Shown here: piece by piece, positions 20,811 through 33,320 of the stretch
Numbering within the stretch: position 1 is the first letter of the stretch
Layout of the letters: every line of letters starts with the position of its first letter
Source of the DNA: Liolophura sinensis
Taxonomy: Eukaryota; Mollusca; Polyplacophora; Chitonida; Chitonidae
Assembly (NCBI RefSeq): GCF_032854445.1
Contig: NC_088304.1
Location: 27,971,732 to 28,035,731 of the forward strand
Direction of reading: 5' to 3'
DNA: 64,000 nucleotides
Program-made: the position numbers and the translations under genes
The notes under the pieces: model-generated
What the model was told of the DNA's origin: nothing
Databases searched by the model: none
What the model saw: only the letters and a program-made list of their open reading frames with translations

Positions 20811-22327
20811 TGAAGCTTTTGTCATGACAGCACAATGCAAAAAATGGGGGAAGTTATTTTTTTATAGGAATCTTATGGAAAGATTGGTATGTTGTGGTGC
20901 ACAATTACGCCAGTAAGATTTCTTAGGTAACCTTAGATACTCAGCCAGCAATTATTACAGAATATTATTATATTTAATGCATGTAATCACACTACAAGGA
21001 AGCCACAACTCTACCAGGAAGCTTCGATGCAATCGAAGGCTTTGAAAGAAAAAATCTTTACCCTCCTTTGAGTTCATTTGCACTAAAGGCTCAAAGTATT
21101 GGTAAGTTTTTTTTTTTTTTGTTTGTTTTTTGTTGTTTTTTTTTTTGGTGGGGAGGGATGGGAGCATATAATATATATGATATTCAAAAAATTTGTGAAA
21201 GTATTTTATTTTATTAACAAATCTTCTAAAGCAAACCAAAGGACAAATGAACACATATGATTTTTGCATTTTTTTTTTATTCAAGACACTTTGATTACAC
21301 ACAGTTTCAATTAAACACCAATGGACTTTATTTACACAATGTAATCTTTGAGACGTTTAATTAGATGTAAATAATTATTCATCTCTTCTCAATCAGGCTC
21401 ATTGATAATTCTCATTCTGTTTGCCAATATTTTAGAATAAGATCATTTTAATTGTGAGGACAAATACAGTTCGCTTTTACTTTATGCATGCTTGAAAGAT
21501 TTTTATGAGATATGATGAAAATCAACTTATTTATTCATAAACACTAGCTGTGATATACTTCTGTGTCCAGAAAATGCCTTGGTGGAGACTGTGTCAGGCA
21601 ATTAGTCAGGCAAAGGCCAATAATCGTGTGCCAATATCCATGTCATCCGCTTGTCAGATAGGGACCATATAGGCGTAGATCACTGTTTTTGAAACAACGT
21701 GGCCGTGTCCTGAGTTAATTCTGCCATGCTTTTGTTTTTGTTCGTAGTCATCACATTATATCACCATTTATTATAAATCCTGGATAAATACATCGTATTT
21801 AAACTAGACATTTCTGTGTTTCTGTCTGTATTATTTTTAAAGAGTGGATAGTATTTTGTGTTTCGATTTGTTTGTACCGTGATATTTTACGAATTATCAA
21901 AAATTAATCTGAAAAGTTTTCCTCATTGTAACAAATCAATGGATGGATCTAACCCATCCGATGTCCCACCTCCTTTCTCATGACATCGTTACTTTTCATT
22001 CCATTCCGGGAAAGCAATTGCGACGCCATGACGTCACAGAAAGATTAAACATTTGTAACCAATGTTGTGGGGACATCTTATGACTGGTAGTTTGCGCGTT
22101 CTTGGTTGACAGTTCCGAGCGGTCTATAGGGTCCGCTTTTACAAACTAATTAACTATGGGGATGAACTACCCAGGCATGCCAGGCACAACATATGAGTGG
22201 CTTCGAAACACCATTCTTGGTATCGCTGCCACAGGGAATTAACCGTTGAGACTGTAAAGTTATATAAAACTAGCCGCGGGCTTTATAATGTAATATCATT
22301 CAATATACCGTAACGTACTTGGTGTAC

Positions 22328-22452
22328 ACGGACCAGTTGTTCGAAAGTGTACAGTAGTAGCAGTTAAGCCAAGTAGTAACTCAGGACTAAAGTGTTATTA
22401 GTTTTGTAAAAGGCTGAGACTGACAACTTTTAATACACGTTTGAACAACTGG
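22328..22452. mobile_element. MITE-like element with terminal inverted repeats
   Basis: The left end accagttgttcgaaagtgta and the right end tacacgtttgaacaactggc are inverted complements over about 20 bases with few mismatches. Length is about 125 bp with no coding capacity. Typical of a non-autonomous DNA transposon. The target-site duplication is not clear to me. Confidence 0.7.
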
Positions 22453-23619
22453 CCCCTGATACACATTGAAAACCCGTAACAAAAGGCGTCGCTTAATCCT
22501 TTTTTTACATATAGGCCTATAATCCCGGCACATCACATTTGTGAGTGATAGACATTTCTGTTCAGGAAATGTTTTCTTTTCGCTGGTTTGCTAATACAGT
22601 CAACACCTTTTAATGCTACATGCCAAGTTCGTTTTTGGCATTTAATGTGCTTTAGTAAAAGTCAACGAAAATCACAATCAGCAATAAAGACCGCTTACCT
22701 TTACAAAAAGCCTGCCTTATTCACTGTAACTGTACACCAGAATGTCTCTTTAAATGAAAAGTAGAGCGAGACAATTCCCTCACGAATGAACGTCAATTTA
22801 TTGCCCTGAACTCTCTGATGGTATCTCAATGACGTTTCTAAATAAAAATATACACCTACAGAAATTTGTTGAACCTAAATCACCGTGTCTTGAATTCACC
22901 TAAATCATGCCACTGTGTCAAATGTCCAGATGACATTTACTGTGGATGCTTGACAGGTCGGCAAGTTAGACCACGGTTCTGCGATAAACCTGTACTCTAT
23001 GCATGCAATGGGATATGAAGACGCCATATCGCATATTGTGATGCAAAAATCGGAGAGGTTTAATGACTTTTTTTCTCGACATATCCAAGAACTACGAATT
23101 TCTCTTTTTTTAAGGAATCGAAACCCTAACTGTACGGTACGAGAGCAACGGTCATGAAATTTAATGAAACTTGCCGTCTACTTCCACTATCGTCAGGAAA
23201 TACATCAATGCCCTTTGAAATTCCTCTGGTTTCAAGATAGTGGTTTATGTTTGGGAACCGCAGTTGAAAAGATGCATGTTTCTATGTACAGATACACAGC
23301 AAATGTGACAGCTTCTTCTACTGATGTGGTAAACAAGTAACATATGTTCAGACGAAGTGTAAGCAATTGATGCTTAAGTTATAACCAATTAAAAATTCAA
23401 AAACTACTAAAAGTCACTTTACAAATTAATGAGCCATTAGTATTTAGCTAACATCTACGGCATTGTTTGAGAAATAATGTAATGCAATATAAAAAATGCT
23501 TACCTGAGTATTACTTCGTCTATAATTGTTGACCAATTATCATCCATATTTTACAGCCCTTTATATCGGACGAGTTTCTCGCCTCGCACCTCTCTGTATA
23601 CCTATGCAACTATAAAACC

Positions 23620-23831
23620 ATTGAACAGTGTGGCCGCAAGTTCGAATAGAGCTCCCGCCTTTTCCACTGTGGCTTTGTCAGAAAGTTAGTCAGGTACCTG
23701 ACGAAGGCGGGAGGTTTACTCCTGGCACTCTGGTTTCCTCCACACGTGAACCTGATCGCTGTTGTATTTATAAGTGAAATATTTTTGAGAATGGCGATAA
23801 AACACACATGAAATAAATGTATAAATAAACA
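23620..23831 (+). mobile_element. SINE family 1, diverged
   Basis: Plus orientation. A tRNA-like head remnant with aagttcgaatagagctcc is followed by tggtttcctccacacgtgaa, ataagtgaaatatttttgag and a (TAAA)-like tail. Confidence 0.55.
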
Positions 23832-24675
23832 TTTTACATACTATGCCGACCACGGTCTACGGGGATTTGTTTTTTTTTTTTTTGTTTTTTATTTGTTGTT
23901 TTTTGTGTGTGTTTTTTTTGTTTTCTTTGAAACAAACTTCTTTTATGTATGTATATTGCTGGCAAAATGATCTGGTGTCTACCGCAAAATTACTTAGTTC
24001 CAGGCCCCGGGAACTTAAGTCAAAACTTCATTCATTAAATTTGGTATGTTCCTTTCCGTTATTTCAGCTGAAATATGCTGTACAATAACTTACCCAGAGT
24101 TTAGGTTTTCAAGCGGTATTTTAACCTTGTAATATAAGAAAAATCAATTTTACAGTGACATGAAATTTTGACTTATATCTAAGACCGCTTCATCGTTCCT
24201 GGGCCAGAAGCTCCTCTTCCTTACAAAAAAAGAAGTTGTTAATATAGAAATGCACCCTATTTTAGAATGACCTGCTAAAAAATCAAAAGGAAAAATAAAA
24301 GTTGGCCAGCATTAAAGAAGATGAAGACCAGCTAAAAAGTAAGTGGACTTTCCTTTGTGTAAAGGTTGGGGGGGACTAAGTGGGCTGACATTGCTATATA
24401 ATAATCGGCGCTTCGGTAGATATGCCGTGATTTGGAATCGATTGCCGTTGTTGGTTTCGGGGACACACAAAATCACCATAATGTGATGCCATTACCGGAA
24501 TAAAAACAGACAGATTAAAACACCTGATAGTCGTAACACGTTAGCAGATGTACCTTACAACAGACTACAGCACAGAGAGCAAACCTAGAGGAGAGACGAC
24601 TGTGTGACAGTCAATGGTAACCGTTGATACCGACCCCTTATCAGTCACGATTAAGACCCTCCATGGGTCAGAGTG

Positions 24676-26335
24676 TTAAGCAAGTTGAGGTTTGTCCGGT
24701 GCGGATTTTTCCGGTGTCCTGTCAGTTGACGCGGTATCAGGAATTCTAGACCCTGAAATGGACGACTCCTCACCACCCACTAACTCACTCTTCAGGTCTT
24801 CCCAGGTACGACGGTTGACGCAGTAAGCAACAAAGATCAGCAGCCCTTGGCTGCCAGTAAGTACGTTGAAGGCGTACTTCAGTACAATCGAAGGGAAGAG
24901 GACATCAAAAATCCCGAATATCCAGGTAAACCCGAAAAGCAGAGAGAGTCTAATGTAAACAATGACGTGATGCTTTCTGGTCTTGTTGGAGGATTTCTCC
25001 ATGTCCGGCACGGATTGTATGGCAAGGATCGTCTTCGCGAAAAACGCTACATTCGCGAAAAGAATAAGAGCCAAAGGTCCGACAAAGAAAACGCCAAGGG
25101 ACACAGGACTGTTCAGAAAACAGACACTGCCACCATATCCGATTAGGCTACCGTCACTTTTGAGAACGTGAGTTATTACGCAAGAAGATATGATGAAAAC
25201 AGGAAGAAGAATACCAAACATTGAGTATGCCGCAACACGTTTTGTGTCTCCATTCTCAATTCTGACAAAAGCCCGAATTCTGGTGAAGACAGTGTACATG
25301 TGATATGCAGAGATCAGCATCCAGGTAAACGAGGCCATCCAGAAATAGTGAAGAAGTACCCCAAACACCTGACACAATACAACGTTTGTTGTCCGGTTAG
25401 ACGTTGTCAGGAAGAGAAGATGTGAGCAGAACAGATGGAACATCAACGCCATGCTGTTTTTTCCCGGGTAACGTGCGGAGCTTTGGTAAGAGGCAGTAGA
25501 CAAGGAAAGTCAACAATAGACCGACGAGGGATAAACTGATACATACTAGGGACACGATGGAAAGAACGAAGTCTTTATTCTCATTTAGGTTCTCTGTCTG
25601 GTTTAGGAAGAGTGTTTCGCTGATGTTAGCTATGGTGTCAATGCATATCATCAGCGTTTTACTACAACTACGAAATTCGTGTGCCACGAGCGAAAACGAA
25701 TGTTCTCCAACATTCAACGTACTGGATAACGGGTCAAACATGAAATTCTCTTCGTAACCATTTGTGTACTCTATAAAGGGGCAGTTTAGTTGGATAGGTT
25801 CGAATGAGATGTTGTCTAAACAAGACAAGCAATTTGGAAACACTGTTGTTGGGTCAGTGGCCAACTCGGAGGAGGAGAGGTACTTGTAGCTTGAAGGAAG
25901 GACGCGTTCTTCCAAACAAAGATTCGGATCGCTTGTCATGGTGACGATCTTTTTCCGAAAATGATAAGGAAAGTCCTCGGTAGTGAAATCCAAAAGGGTG
26001 TTTTCAAAGTCGGTTTTGCTTTTATTAGAAGCGGTAACTACGTTAGCTTGAACACGCGCGAGCTGTAGAGGTTTGCCCAGGGCAAGATTTTCATCATCCT
26101 GTAACTTTGTGACGTTTATCATACTGATGAGCAGGGGCTTGTAGCTCTCCAGATACTCCTTTAGTTGACCTAGGTACTGATTCCGCAGATCTGACGGCTG
26201 TATTTGAGCAGAAGTCTTTGATTTTACTATGATATCGAGAGAGTAACCAGCACCACTGCCTGAAGCGAACACGTCCTCAAAGATAGCCCCCGTGAAAATA
26301 CGTCTCCGGGAACATTTTATATCCCGGCATGTCAT
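24676..26335 (-). CDS. Receptor gene 1, exon 2 (distal ectodomain and 7TM), frameshifted
   Basis: Two overlapping open frames: 26335 to about 25450 (ectodomain, TM1 ending LVYCLLPKLRTLPGK) and about 25450 to 24676 (TM2-TM7, cytoplasmic tail with TDRTPEKSAPDKPQLA). They join at the T run. I see no canonical GPS cleavage triad (His-Leu-Thr/Ser) before TM1. Confidence 0.85.
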
Positions 26336-26359
26336 CTGACAAAAGAAAGCATAAAAAGC

Positions 26360-26540
26360 TTCAAACACACTATAAAAGACTACGGCATAGATAGTAAAAC
26401 CGGGGCGTGACAACGTGCTATAATGGTCACACGTCAAAAGTGAAATCTGGCCTCTTGCCAATTTACCCCAAAGGTTTTACTCTAACTGTTCATGCAAATA
26501 CATAGAACAACCTTAAGTGCAATAGCTTCAACAGAATAAC
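26360..26540. repeat. Dispersed repeat R, copy 1 (receptor gene 1 intron)
   Basis: Carries atggtcacacgtcaaaagtg, ctggcctcttgccaatttac and ctctaactgttcatgcaaat, shared in order with copies at 31070, 38215, 41085, 41240, 41540 and 56135. Confidence 0.65.
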
Positions 26541-27506
26541 GTATAAAAATGCAGTGACGTTAATTGCAAAAGTGCCCACAAAGAATATTTTAAGATATCA
26601 ACTCCCGGTGATGTTGTCACTTGGCTGAGAACAATCAATAACTACTTTTTTAGCACTGTTTGGAAAAGGCATGTGTTGGAAAGCGGATTTCAGCGTTACA
26701 AAAAGTAGCGATATCAGGCCTATATCGCTATAGATCCGTTAACCTAACGGTACAAACATATCAAAGCTAAGGCCACGTTTGTGCTCAAATGTAAGGAGTT
26801 TAGAAATTACCAAGAAATCTTAAAGGATAACGTTTGATATATTAAGAGATATTTGTTGAAACACCAATTGTCTGAGGTTTGAAATTATTGCGCAGCTCAA
26901 AGGGAACTGGCATCGTGTTTTTACTTAAACATAACTTGTTCCGAATAGTCAAAGACACACTTGTTTTTGAACCACATATTCCCAGTTGTCGACAGAAATG
27001 ATTACCCAAGGTTTGGTCCATATCTTTAATAAACGATGACGACATAGCATCTCAATTAAAGTTCAGCCACATCCGAATTATGCCTACAACTTGTGGGATT
27101 CACCGAGAATTCACCTTGGAAAACCGGGACCGATTTACCCAGATTGAATCCTGATTATTGCTTGCATTCACACCTAAGGTGACCGTTCGAATTGTAGGAC
27201 TCGTATTTATGTACTGTAGTCGAGTGATCCCATAAAATCACAGGTACTGTGACGAAACTATGGATATGATAGACGAAGATCGTTTACGATACTCGTACAT
27301 CAAGTCCCAACAGATTAAACTTAATCACAGATGAGGTGCGATAACCCACGGTAATATTTAATCGCAGCTTATTTTACATGATAGATATAAATTGAACATT
27401 TATCCATCCGTCCATTGGCAGAACTTTAAAATGAGCAAATTTGCAGATTAAAATAAACACGAATACTATATTGTCTATGTCAGCTGCGGTTATAAACCAG
27501 GCTCAC

Positions 27507-28691
27507 CGAAAACGGGTCATAAAATCTTGTCTTTCCACAAGCATCTTGGCGAGTGTGTCCAGCAAAGCTGCTTATGTCTTTCTCATACTCCGAGTTGAAG
27601 TTCAGTAGCACGCTAAGAGGACCGGGAAAAGGTGGTCCTCTAACAGATTCACCACTTCTGGAACATGATTTCCCTCGCTCTAAAATGATCCCGTTGCACG
27701 CAGCACAGAAGACGTTTCTGTATGTAGTAGAGTTAGTGTTTGAGTGGTTGAAAATAACCGGGTTACTGAAGGATGTACACAAATCAAGTATTGTTTCGGT
27801 GACATTTTCTCTGCATCTAGTAACATTTTCGTGGAAACATTGTCTTGGCACAACGCCATTGGGGGGTAATGTCTGGATTGCGCATTTTGAGTTTCTCACG
27901 ATCAGGCGCCAGAGTTCAGCTCTCGTTTTCGCCGTGCTCATCTCTTCGGTGCTCGCAGTACACGAAACTTTGTGTTTCCAAGCGCGAACATCTGACTCGT
28001 TGTGACAGTGAGCACAAAATATATTCCTATAAGTGATGTTGGTGTTGACAACCGACACTGGAGTTGCTTGAATTTCATCATTGTTAATTGGCCTCTCGCA
28101 TTTTTCCACCGTGTTCGGTTCTGCATTTATAGGGCATAAACTCACCATAAATATATCTGACATATTTCCCCATTTCGTCCAGTACTCTCGTGAACAAGAC
28201 ACGCTGGGAGACGGAACGGACGGGATGTGAGGAGAATCGCCAAATAACAGATCAGGGCAACAGTCTCCATAAAAGTGGCACATGTCGTCACACTGACAAG
28301 AATGACAGTTGAAGTCGCACTGCCCATCTCTTGGCTTTTGCGCATTTCGACAGAGATGGTCAGATCCACACACAAGTGTCGTCCAGTTCTCGGCCAGGAC
28401 TCTGTTAGAGGCGGCCAAGTTAAACCGGTTAACTGTTTGCAGGGCAGCTTTCTCTGCTGGTGACGTTTCATCAGGTGAAGCACTGTGCATAGCCGAAATG
28501 ACTGAGACTCCAAAGGGTTTCATTCCAACTTCATCATCTACATGTATGACACCTGCTCCATTTGGACTATTTTCATCTTCTCCCCTTACGGAATCAAGGA
28601 TGATGGTGGGTGGTAAAGACGTTGATGAGAAAACCACCAGTGCAAAAGCTGAGAAACTCACCCAGAGCGTAACTCTACGACGTGATGCCAT
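27507..28691 (-). CDS. Receptor gene 1, exon 1 (signal peptide, SMB-like, Cys-rich ectodomain)
   Basis: Open from ATG at 28691 to the phase-0 donor at 27507. The start is supported by the hydrophobic leader (LWVSFSAFALVVF) immediately after it. It contains eight closely spaced Cys in the SMB-like block and repeated NIFCAHCHN / NVFCAACNG motifs that also occur in gene 2. Extracellular by prediction. Confidence 0.85.
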
Positions 28692-29544
28692 GTTAACATC
28701 CTTAGTAATCGCATACCGTGTTCAATAATCAGAATTTAGTTCCTTTTATTGCCACACAAAGACGACGTTTTGGATAGGTGAGGTGGTCAAGGGCATGCCG
28801 TGCACTAATATTATGGTACCGACAGAATAAATATCCTAACGGCAAATCAAACTTTCAAACTGTATACTAATCCATTAGCGTTCGTGACTTGTGTTTGGTT
28901 AACATATATGATTATTTGATAGAATAAACACATGATCTGGAGATTGATAAGGGATTTGTGTGCGTCGTTCACACCACGGAATCACGCGCGACTCTTCGTC
29001 AACAATAGCGCTGTGGTTTACGAAGATAACAAAATGAAAGCCCGTCTTTGTTTCCAACTGTTACGGGCGGGAGTATTTTAGCTACCTGTCGGTTTTTTAA
29101 ATTAATAAGTAAACTAGTAATTACTCATAATATGATCTGCCCTTACACTGTAAAGCAAAAATATTGACATTTAGGAGCTTCGTGTACAATAAACTAAAAA
29201 TAATCATCGGAAATGAAAATCCAGTGAAAAGAATCATTTTAAACTGCTGAAGGGAAGTCAAATTTGACAATTTTAGTGTAAACTTTGCAAAACAATGCTA
29301 ATTCCATTCAACGGTGAATACTGCAATAAGTAAATGCTAGTCACGGTTAAAACTGGCTTGTTCAGCGCCATTTGGTAATATGGTGACTACTCTGACGTGT
29401 GTTGTGGGGGATGAGCTGCGAAAAACCCAGGCTCTGGCTGGCTCGCCGTGCATGATGCGGTTCAAAAACGGAGCCTGAAGAACGCTCCAAAATCAACTAA
29501 ATTGATCAAATGTCTGTAAATTGATTTATCGCTGTGACTTAAAA

Positions 29545-29640
29545 ACCGCAACCGCCTCGTGGACCTCTATAGCGTCCGCCTCAAAGTGGAAAGACCCGGG
29601 ATCAAACCCTGGTCGGGTCATACCAAATCTATGCGACGAA
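29545..29640 (+). mobile_element. SINE tRNA-like head (family 2)
   Basis: Contains tatagcgtccgcctcaaagt and cgggatcaaaccctggtcgg followed by gtcataccaaa. Related to 9063-9180. Not a functional tRNA. Confidence 0.6.
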
Positions 29641-30519
29641 GCAAACATTCATATTTCAGTCGTCAACCAATTGGCAAACCACTACCAAATAACTAAGAAA
29701 GCATATAAATCGGAATTATTCAAAGAGAAACAATCAACAGTTTTCAATGATTTACGAAGGAGTTAAGGTATGTTCTAGGCGACTGAGTGAAATCAGTATT
29801 CAGACCGTGTATGTTAAAATATAAGTTGTCGATAAATATGCATGGAAGATGCATGGAATAGAAATGTGAAGACTTTAAAAATGTTAATTGGAACGTTGGA
29901 CAGATGTCAGTATAATATGACTTCTTGGGGTGTCATGTGGAACCAGAGGGGTGTCATGTCTGATGTCTTCGGCACGATACTTCAGCGGCGGCGTGGACTC
30001 GCCCTGTCACAAGAAGACAGTAAATAGATTCACCTCTTGACTGCTCGTGGTCATATTACTTCAAAACTGTGACGTATAACTCCGGGCATACATACACATA
30101 AAAACCGATAAGTGTTTGCTAAGGTAAAAGAAAATACTGTCACGTTCTGCTTCGTCCTTTTATGATTTAGTATAATGCGGTAGTTTTCCTTGAAGTTTCG
30201 ATTCCCTGTGAGACAAGGAAACATTCTGTCTGAAAAAAACTGTCTATTTTTTTAATACATGAGTTAAAATCTTTATTTTCTGCTTCTCATGCTGTCGTGA
30301 GAAAACAATCGCTTCAGAAACCACCATCACGCTCCAACAATAATGTTGGTCGCCGTCGTTTAATTGAAATATTCCTAAACAAAGGAAATCTTCATTTTTG
30401 AGGCATATTTTATAATTCTTATTAACCCTTCTGTTTTATGGAAACGAACAAAACTAGCCTTTTGTGGTATAATCAATTTTTCCCGTAATTCATCTTCACG
30501 TAAGTACAAAAAGGGTGCA

Positions 30520-30800
30520 GTCAATGATAGGAATCGTTCATCTGATCACTATTGTGGCCGATTCCGTCCATGTCTGACCGCGGGGGAGGTTTTAAGAAAA
30601 TTGCGCATCCCGTGGGGAAGCGAAACGCTCGGAGGTCGCTGAAGGCGTCGAACTGCACCCTCCGTGCATTCCGCGGTTTTAAACGGCGACCGTCGCGATC
30701 TTGGCGCCACCGCGGAATGGTCGCAGATCCGCGCCTATCGGGATCGCGAAAGCCGCGGTGAAAATGGCCGCTATCAGTCACATTAGACCAAAGCGGTCCA
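30520..30800. other. CpG-rich islet with a hairpin
   Basis: About 250 bp of strikingly GC- and CpG-rich sequence in AT-rich surroundings. An 11-bp perfect inverted repeat, cattccgcggt (30667-30677) and accgcggaatg (30709-30719), flanks a 31-base loop rich in CG. Open frames on both strands are composition artefacts. Confidence 0.7.
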
Positions 30801-31069
30801 CTTTTCACAGGCGTATGCTATATTAATTGTACTTTAGGTTGAACTAAGTTTTTTCTGGTTTTCAGTGTGAAAGCGAACTACATCTGGTATCATGAGTACG
30901 GTACCCATCTCTGGAAATGAACTAGCCATATTGTCATATATATGTCCTCATTACTTAATCTCACATAATTTTCGTCCATCATGCCGCAAAAAGACAGTCA
31001 TAGTTTACAGACACCATATGTATATTGTTTTATTCTGAACCTATATTGTTCTCTGTCACAGTATAATAA

Positions 31070-31220
31070 AGGACAGTATTGAGAGTAAAACCAGAGACGT
31101 GACGCCAGTGTGATAATTTAGCAAATGGTCACACGAAAACCCATGATTCCTTTAGTTAGGGCTTTATTCTATCTTTTCTTGTAAATGGTGAAATGATAGC
31201 AAATTACACGCCCCTATCTT
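31070..31220. repeat. Dispersed repeat R, copy 2
   Basis: Has gagagtaaaaccagagacgt, caaatggtcacacgaaaacc, gttagggctttattctatct and tagcaaattacacgccccta in the order seen in other copies. Confidence 0.6.
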
Positions 31221-32599
31221 TATGACTAGTACAAGACTGACAGATGGTCGCCAGATAGCGCGAGAAAGTACGTTTTTTGTGGAACTTAATAGTTATATAC
31301 AGTTGAAGTAAAACAAATGCAGAATGCCACAAAGGGTACAAAACTTTCGACAGACAGAACTTCTGTCATCATTTCACCATGGACTTGGAAGCCATTCATT
31401 TTTTTAAATATTGCAGTGAGGCCTTTAAAGTAAAAGCTAAACTATGAAGTAAGGTTCAACATACAGACAACTGATGTTTTAAGTGTGTTGAAAGGCATGT
31501 TTTAAGTGTGTTGAAAGGCATTCAAATATCTGAATACAATGGTGTGCTTTATGAGCCATACTGACGGTATCCAGGAACTGTGACGCCACGTCACCGTTTT
31601 TTCCTGATGTTCACCAGAATGTAGGAATTTTTAGAAACATCATTTCAGTTATTTCTTACTCACAGGTAGAAAGAGTTATTCCAACATTCAGCGGCGTGAT
31701 TAGAGTAGGATAAAATTTCTGTGACGTCAGAGTTCGTAACCTCTGATTGTATGGGCCATAAAGTCCACCTGAGAATTCAAATGTTTCAGCGCATTTAACT
31801 CTTTTAACAAATAGTTTTAAGTGGTCTGTTTAATGATGCCTACTTAGATGTTTAGAGGCCCGTTTCTTTAATTGATTTCGAAGTCAATTAAAGGATCTAT
31901 CATTAAAATATACTGATGGTTTATCTACTTTTCTTCAGAGAAGTTCTTCAAACAAACACTAGAGGTCGAGTCAATAATCTGTATGCACTAATTCATAATG
32001 AAGTACCAGTAAATGTTCCTAGAGTTTTCTATAGCCTTAATCCACCCGGAACAACCGAATAACCACTTCACAACACGTGAATGTGATTGGTTGTTTTTGA
32101 GTACATTTGTTTCAGTGAGGCTTTGTCACGAATTTTGAATTGTATGCAGATATCAGTGAACATACCGGTATTCGTTTGTAGTTTGTTTGTATATGTTGTC
32201 CAAGCACAGCGTATTTGCAAGCAGATATAATCAAAGATAAAATCCATTGCCGCCAAAGACCGGGAAACCCGAAACTAAACACGCCTGTACAGCATCCTAC
32301 TTAACACATTTGCGCTCGATATTCACTGTTATACCGCCACTATGGCTTAATGACTTCCAATGTCCATAAAAGTCACGCTCCGTGGTTTCCAAACTCAGTG
32401 GTTTGGGTTGAAGGTCACGGTCGACAGGAGAAAGCGCTTGCTTTTCAATCATTAGGACCTTGTTTGGCTCCATCGTTTCAATCTTTGGGTACACGAGAGC
32501 TTAAAATTCGACTCAACTCAACACAACTGGTCACATGGAGATGATATGAAGGACTCTGAGATCATAATGCATACAAGTGACGTAAGCTGCAAATTTAGA

Positions 32600-32890
32600 T
32601 GTTGCAAAACATCGCCTTTAACAGCGGCGCTTCGCCATGACAGAGAAAAAGGGCTGACTGTATGGTGGCTCACAACGTTCAATTCTGACCACAACCTTCC
32701 CGACCCCATGGAGAACCCATGGATTTTAAGAAAACACATGGAACAGCGACCTTCGCACTCCCGCGACCAGCGCAAAAAGCGCGGAAAACGTGGATCCGAG
32801 CCCTTCGCGTGCCCCGCATGTTTTGAGTGAAGAACGCAAGTCGCGGAAGGCGAGGCGCGGTTTTAATTAGAAATGCGAACTTTAATTCCC
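32600..32890. other. Second CpG-rich islet
   Basis: CpG-dense segment (for example cgcgaccagcgcaaaaagcg and gtcgcggaaggcgaggcgcg). It shares gcggttttaa and gcggaaggcg-like words with the islet at 30520-30800 and may be a related repeat. Confidence 0.5.
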
Positions 32891-32994
32891 CCGTTTCTCC
32901 GTCTCGACCCGTACGGCATGCAAGTAGACACCACAGACAAGTCCGAACACTTGTGCAGATGTGAATGTTGACGGGTGGGTTATAGTGGGCCTGT

Positions 32995-33320
32995 GGTGTT
33001 TTGAATGAATTAATGAACGGTTGGGGTTTTTAACGTACTTAACAAATTTTCAGTCATATAATGGCAAGGATTCATTAGGTGTATGGATGTATACTGTGTC
33101 TTTGTGTGGCAGGGCGAGCCCATGCTGCCAAAATTCTGCCGTCACTGAAGGATCATGCCAAAGGCACAAAGAGATGACACCGCACCCAGTCCCACTATAC
33201 TTACACCGGCCCATTCAGTCCTGCTTTGTTGCTCTAACCTCTCAGTGCTGAGCGCCGAGCGAGGCAGCGAAAAGTACCATTCTTTTCTTTGGTGTGACAC
33301 GACCCGGGTTTGATCCATGA
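32995..33320 (-). mobile_element. SINE family 2 (tRNA head plus 'ttcagtcatat' body), diverged
   Basis: On the minus strand a head remnant (ggatcaaacccgggtcgtgt) is followed by a body. The left end reads tttcagtcatataatggcaa after ttaacgtacttaacaaatt. Same body as 59745-60115. Confidence 0.6.

Larger units (their letters stand above)
19162..24675. other. Gene-poor interval, probably including the TRIM37 3' UTR
   Basis: I find no convincing coding exon. It contains a 140-bp tandem repeat (20240-20810), T-rich tracts (around 21105-21145 and 23867-23915), a MITE-like element (22328-22452), a SINE (23620-23831) and a palindromic CRE-type site tgacgtca near 22030. The end of the TRIM37 transcript cannot be fixed. 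Confidence 0.6.
24676..28691 (-). pseudogene. Class-B-like seven-transmembrane receptor with SMB-like domain (gene 1), single frameshift
   Basis: Exon 1 (28691-27507): Met, basic residues and a hydrophobic signal peptide; a spacer; a somatomedin-B-like cluster CQCDDMCHFYGDCCPDLL (about residues 130-150); then a Cys-rich ectodomain with paired Cys and N-glycosylation sites. It ends YDPFS at a tcg/gtgagc donor. Exon 2 (26335-24676, acceptor gtcag) starts MTCRDIKC and encodes the rest of the ectodomain and seven hydrophobic segments. The TM3-TM6 sequences (HYFWMASFTWML, SLLFGFTWIFG) are typical of adhesion/Methuselah-like receptors. Between TM1 and TM2 (25451-25456) a run of six T, five in gene 2, shifts the frame. 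This is a pseudogene, a polymorphic null or an assembly error; everything else is intact. Ligand unknown. Confidence 0.8.

Noticed and set aside
22025-22040. Promoter of an unseen gene at the CRE palindrome tgacgtca
   Set aside because: Similar palindromes occur near 31722 and 61325 in gene-free sequence; no exon follows.
27553-28728. Plus-strand open frames opposite receptor gene 1
   Set aside because: Shadows of the coding exon on the minus strand, without similarity to known proteins.
29545-29640. tRNA gene
   Set aside because: A tRNA-like SINE head with no matching acceptor stem; other SINE heads at 9063, 57275 and 60060 rejected for the same reason.
30521-30808. Arg-rich open frames on both strands
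   Set aside because: Artefact of the CpG-rich islet; stop codons are rare at that composition.
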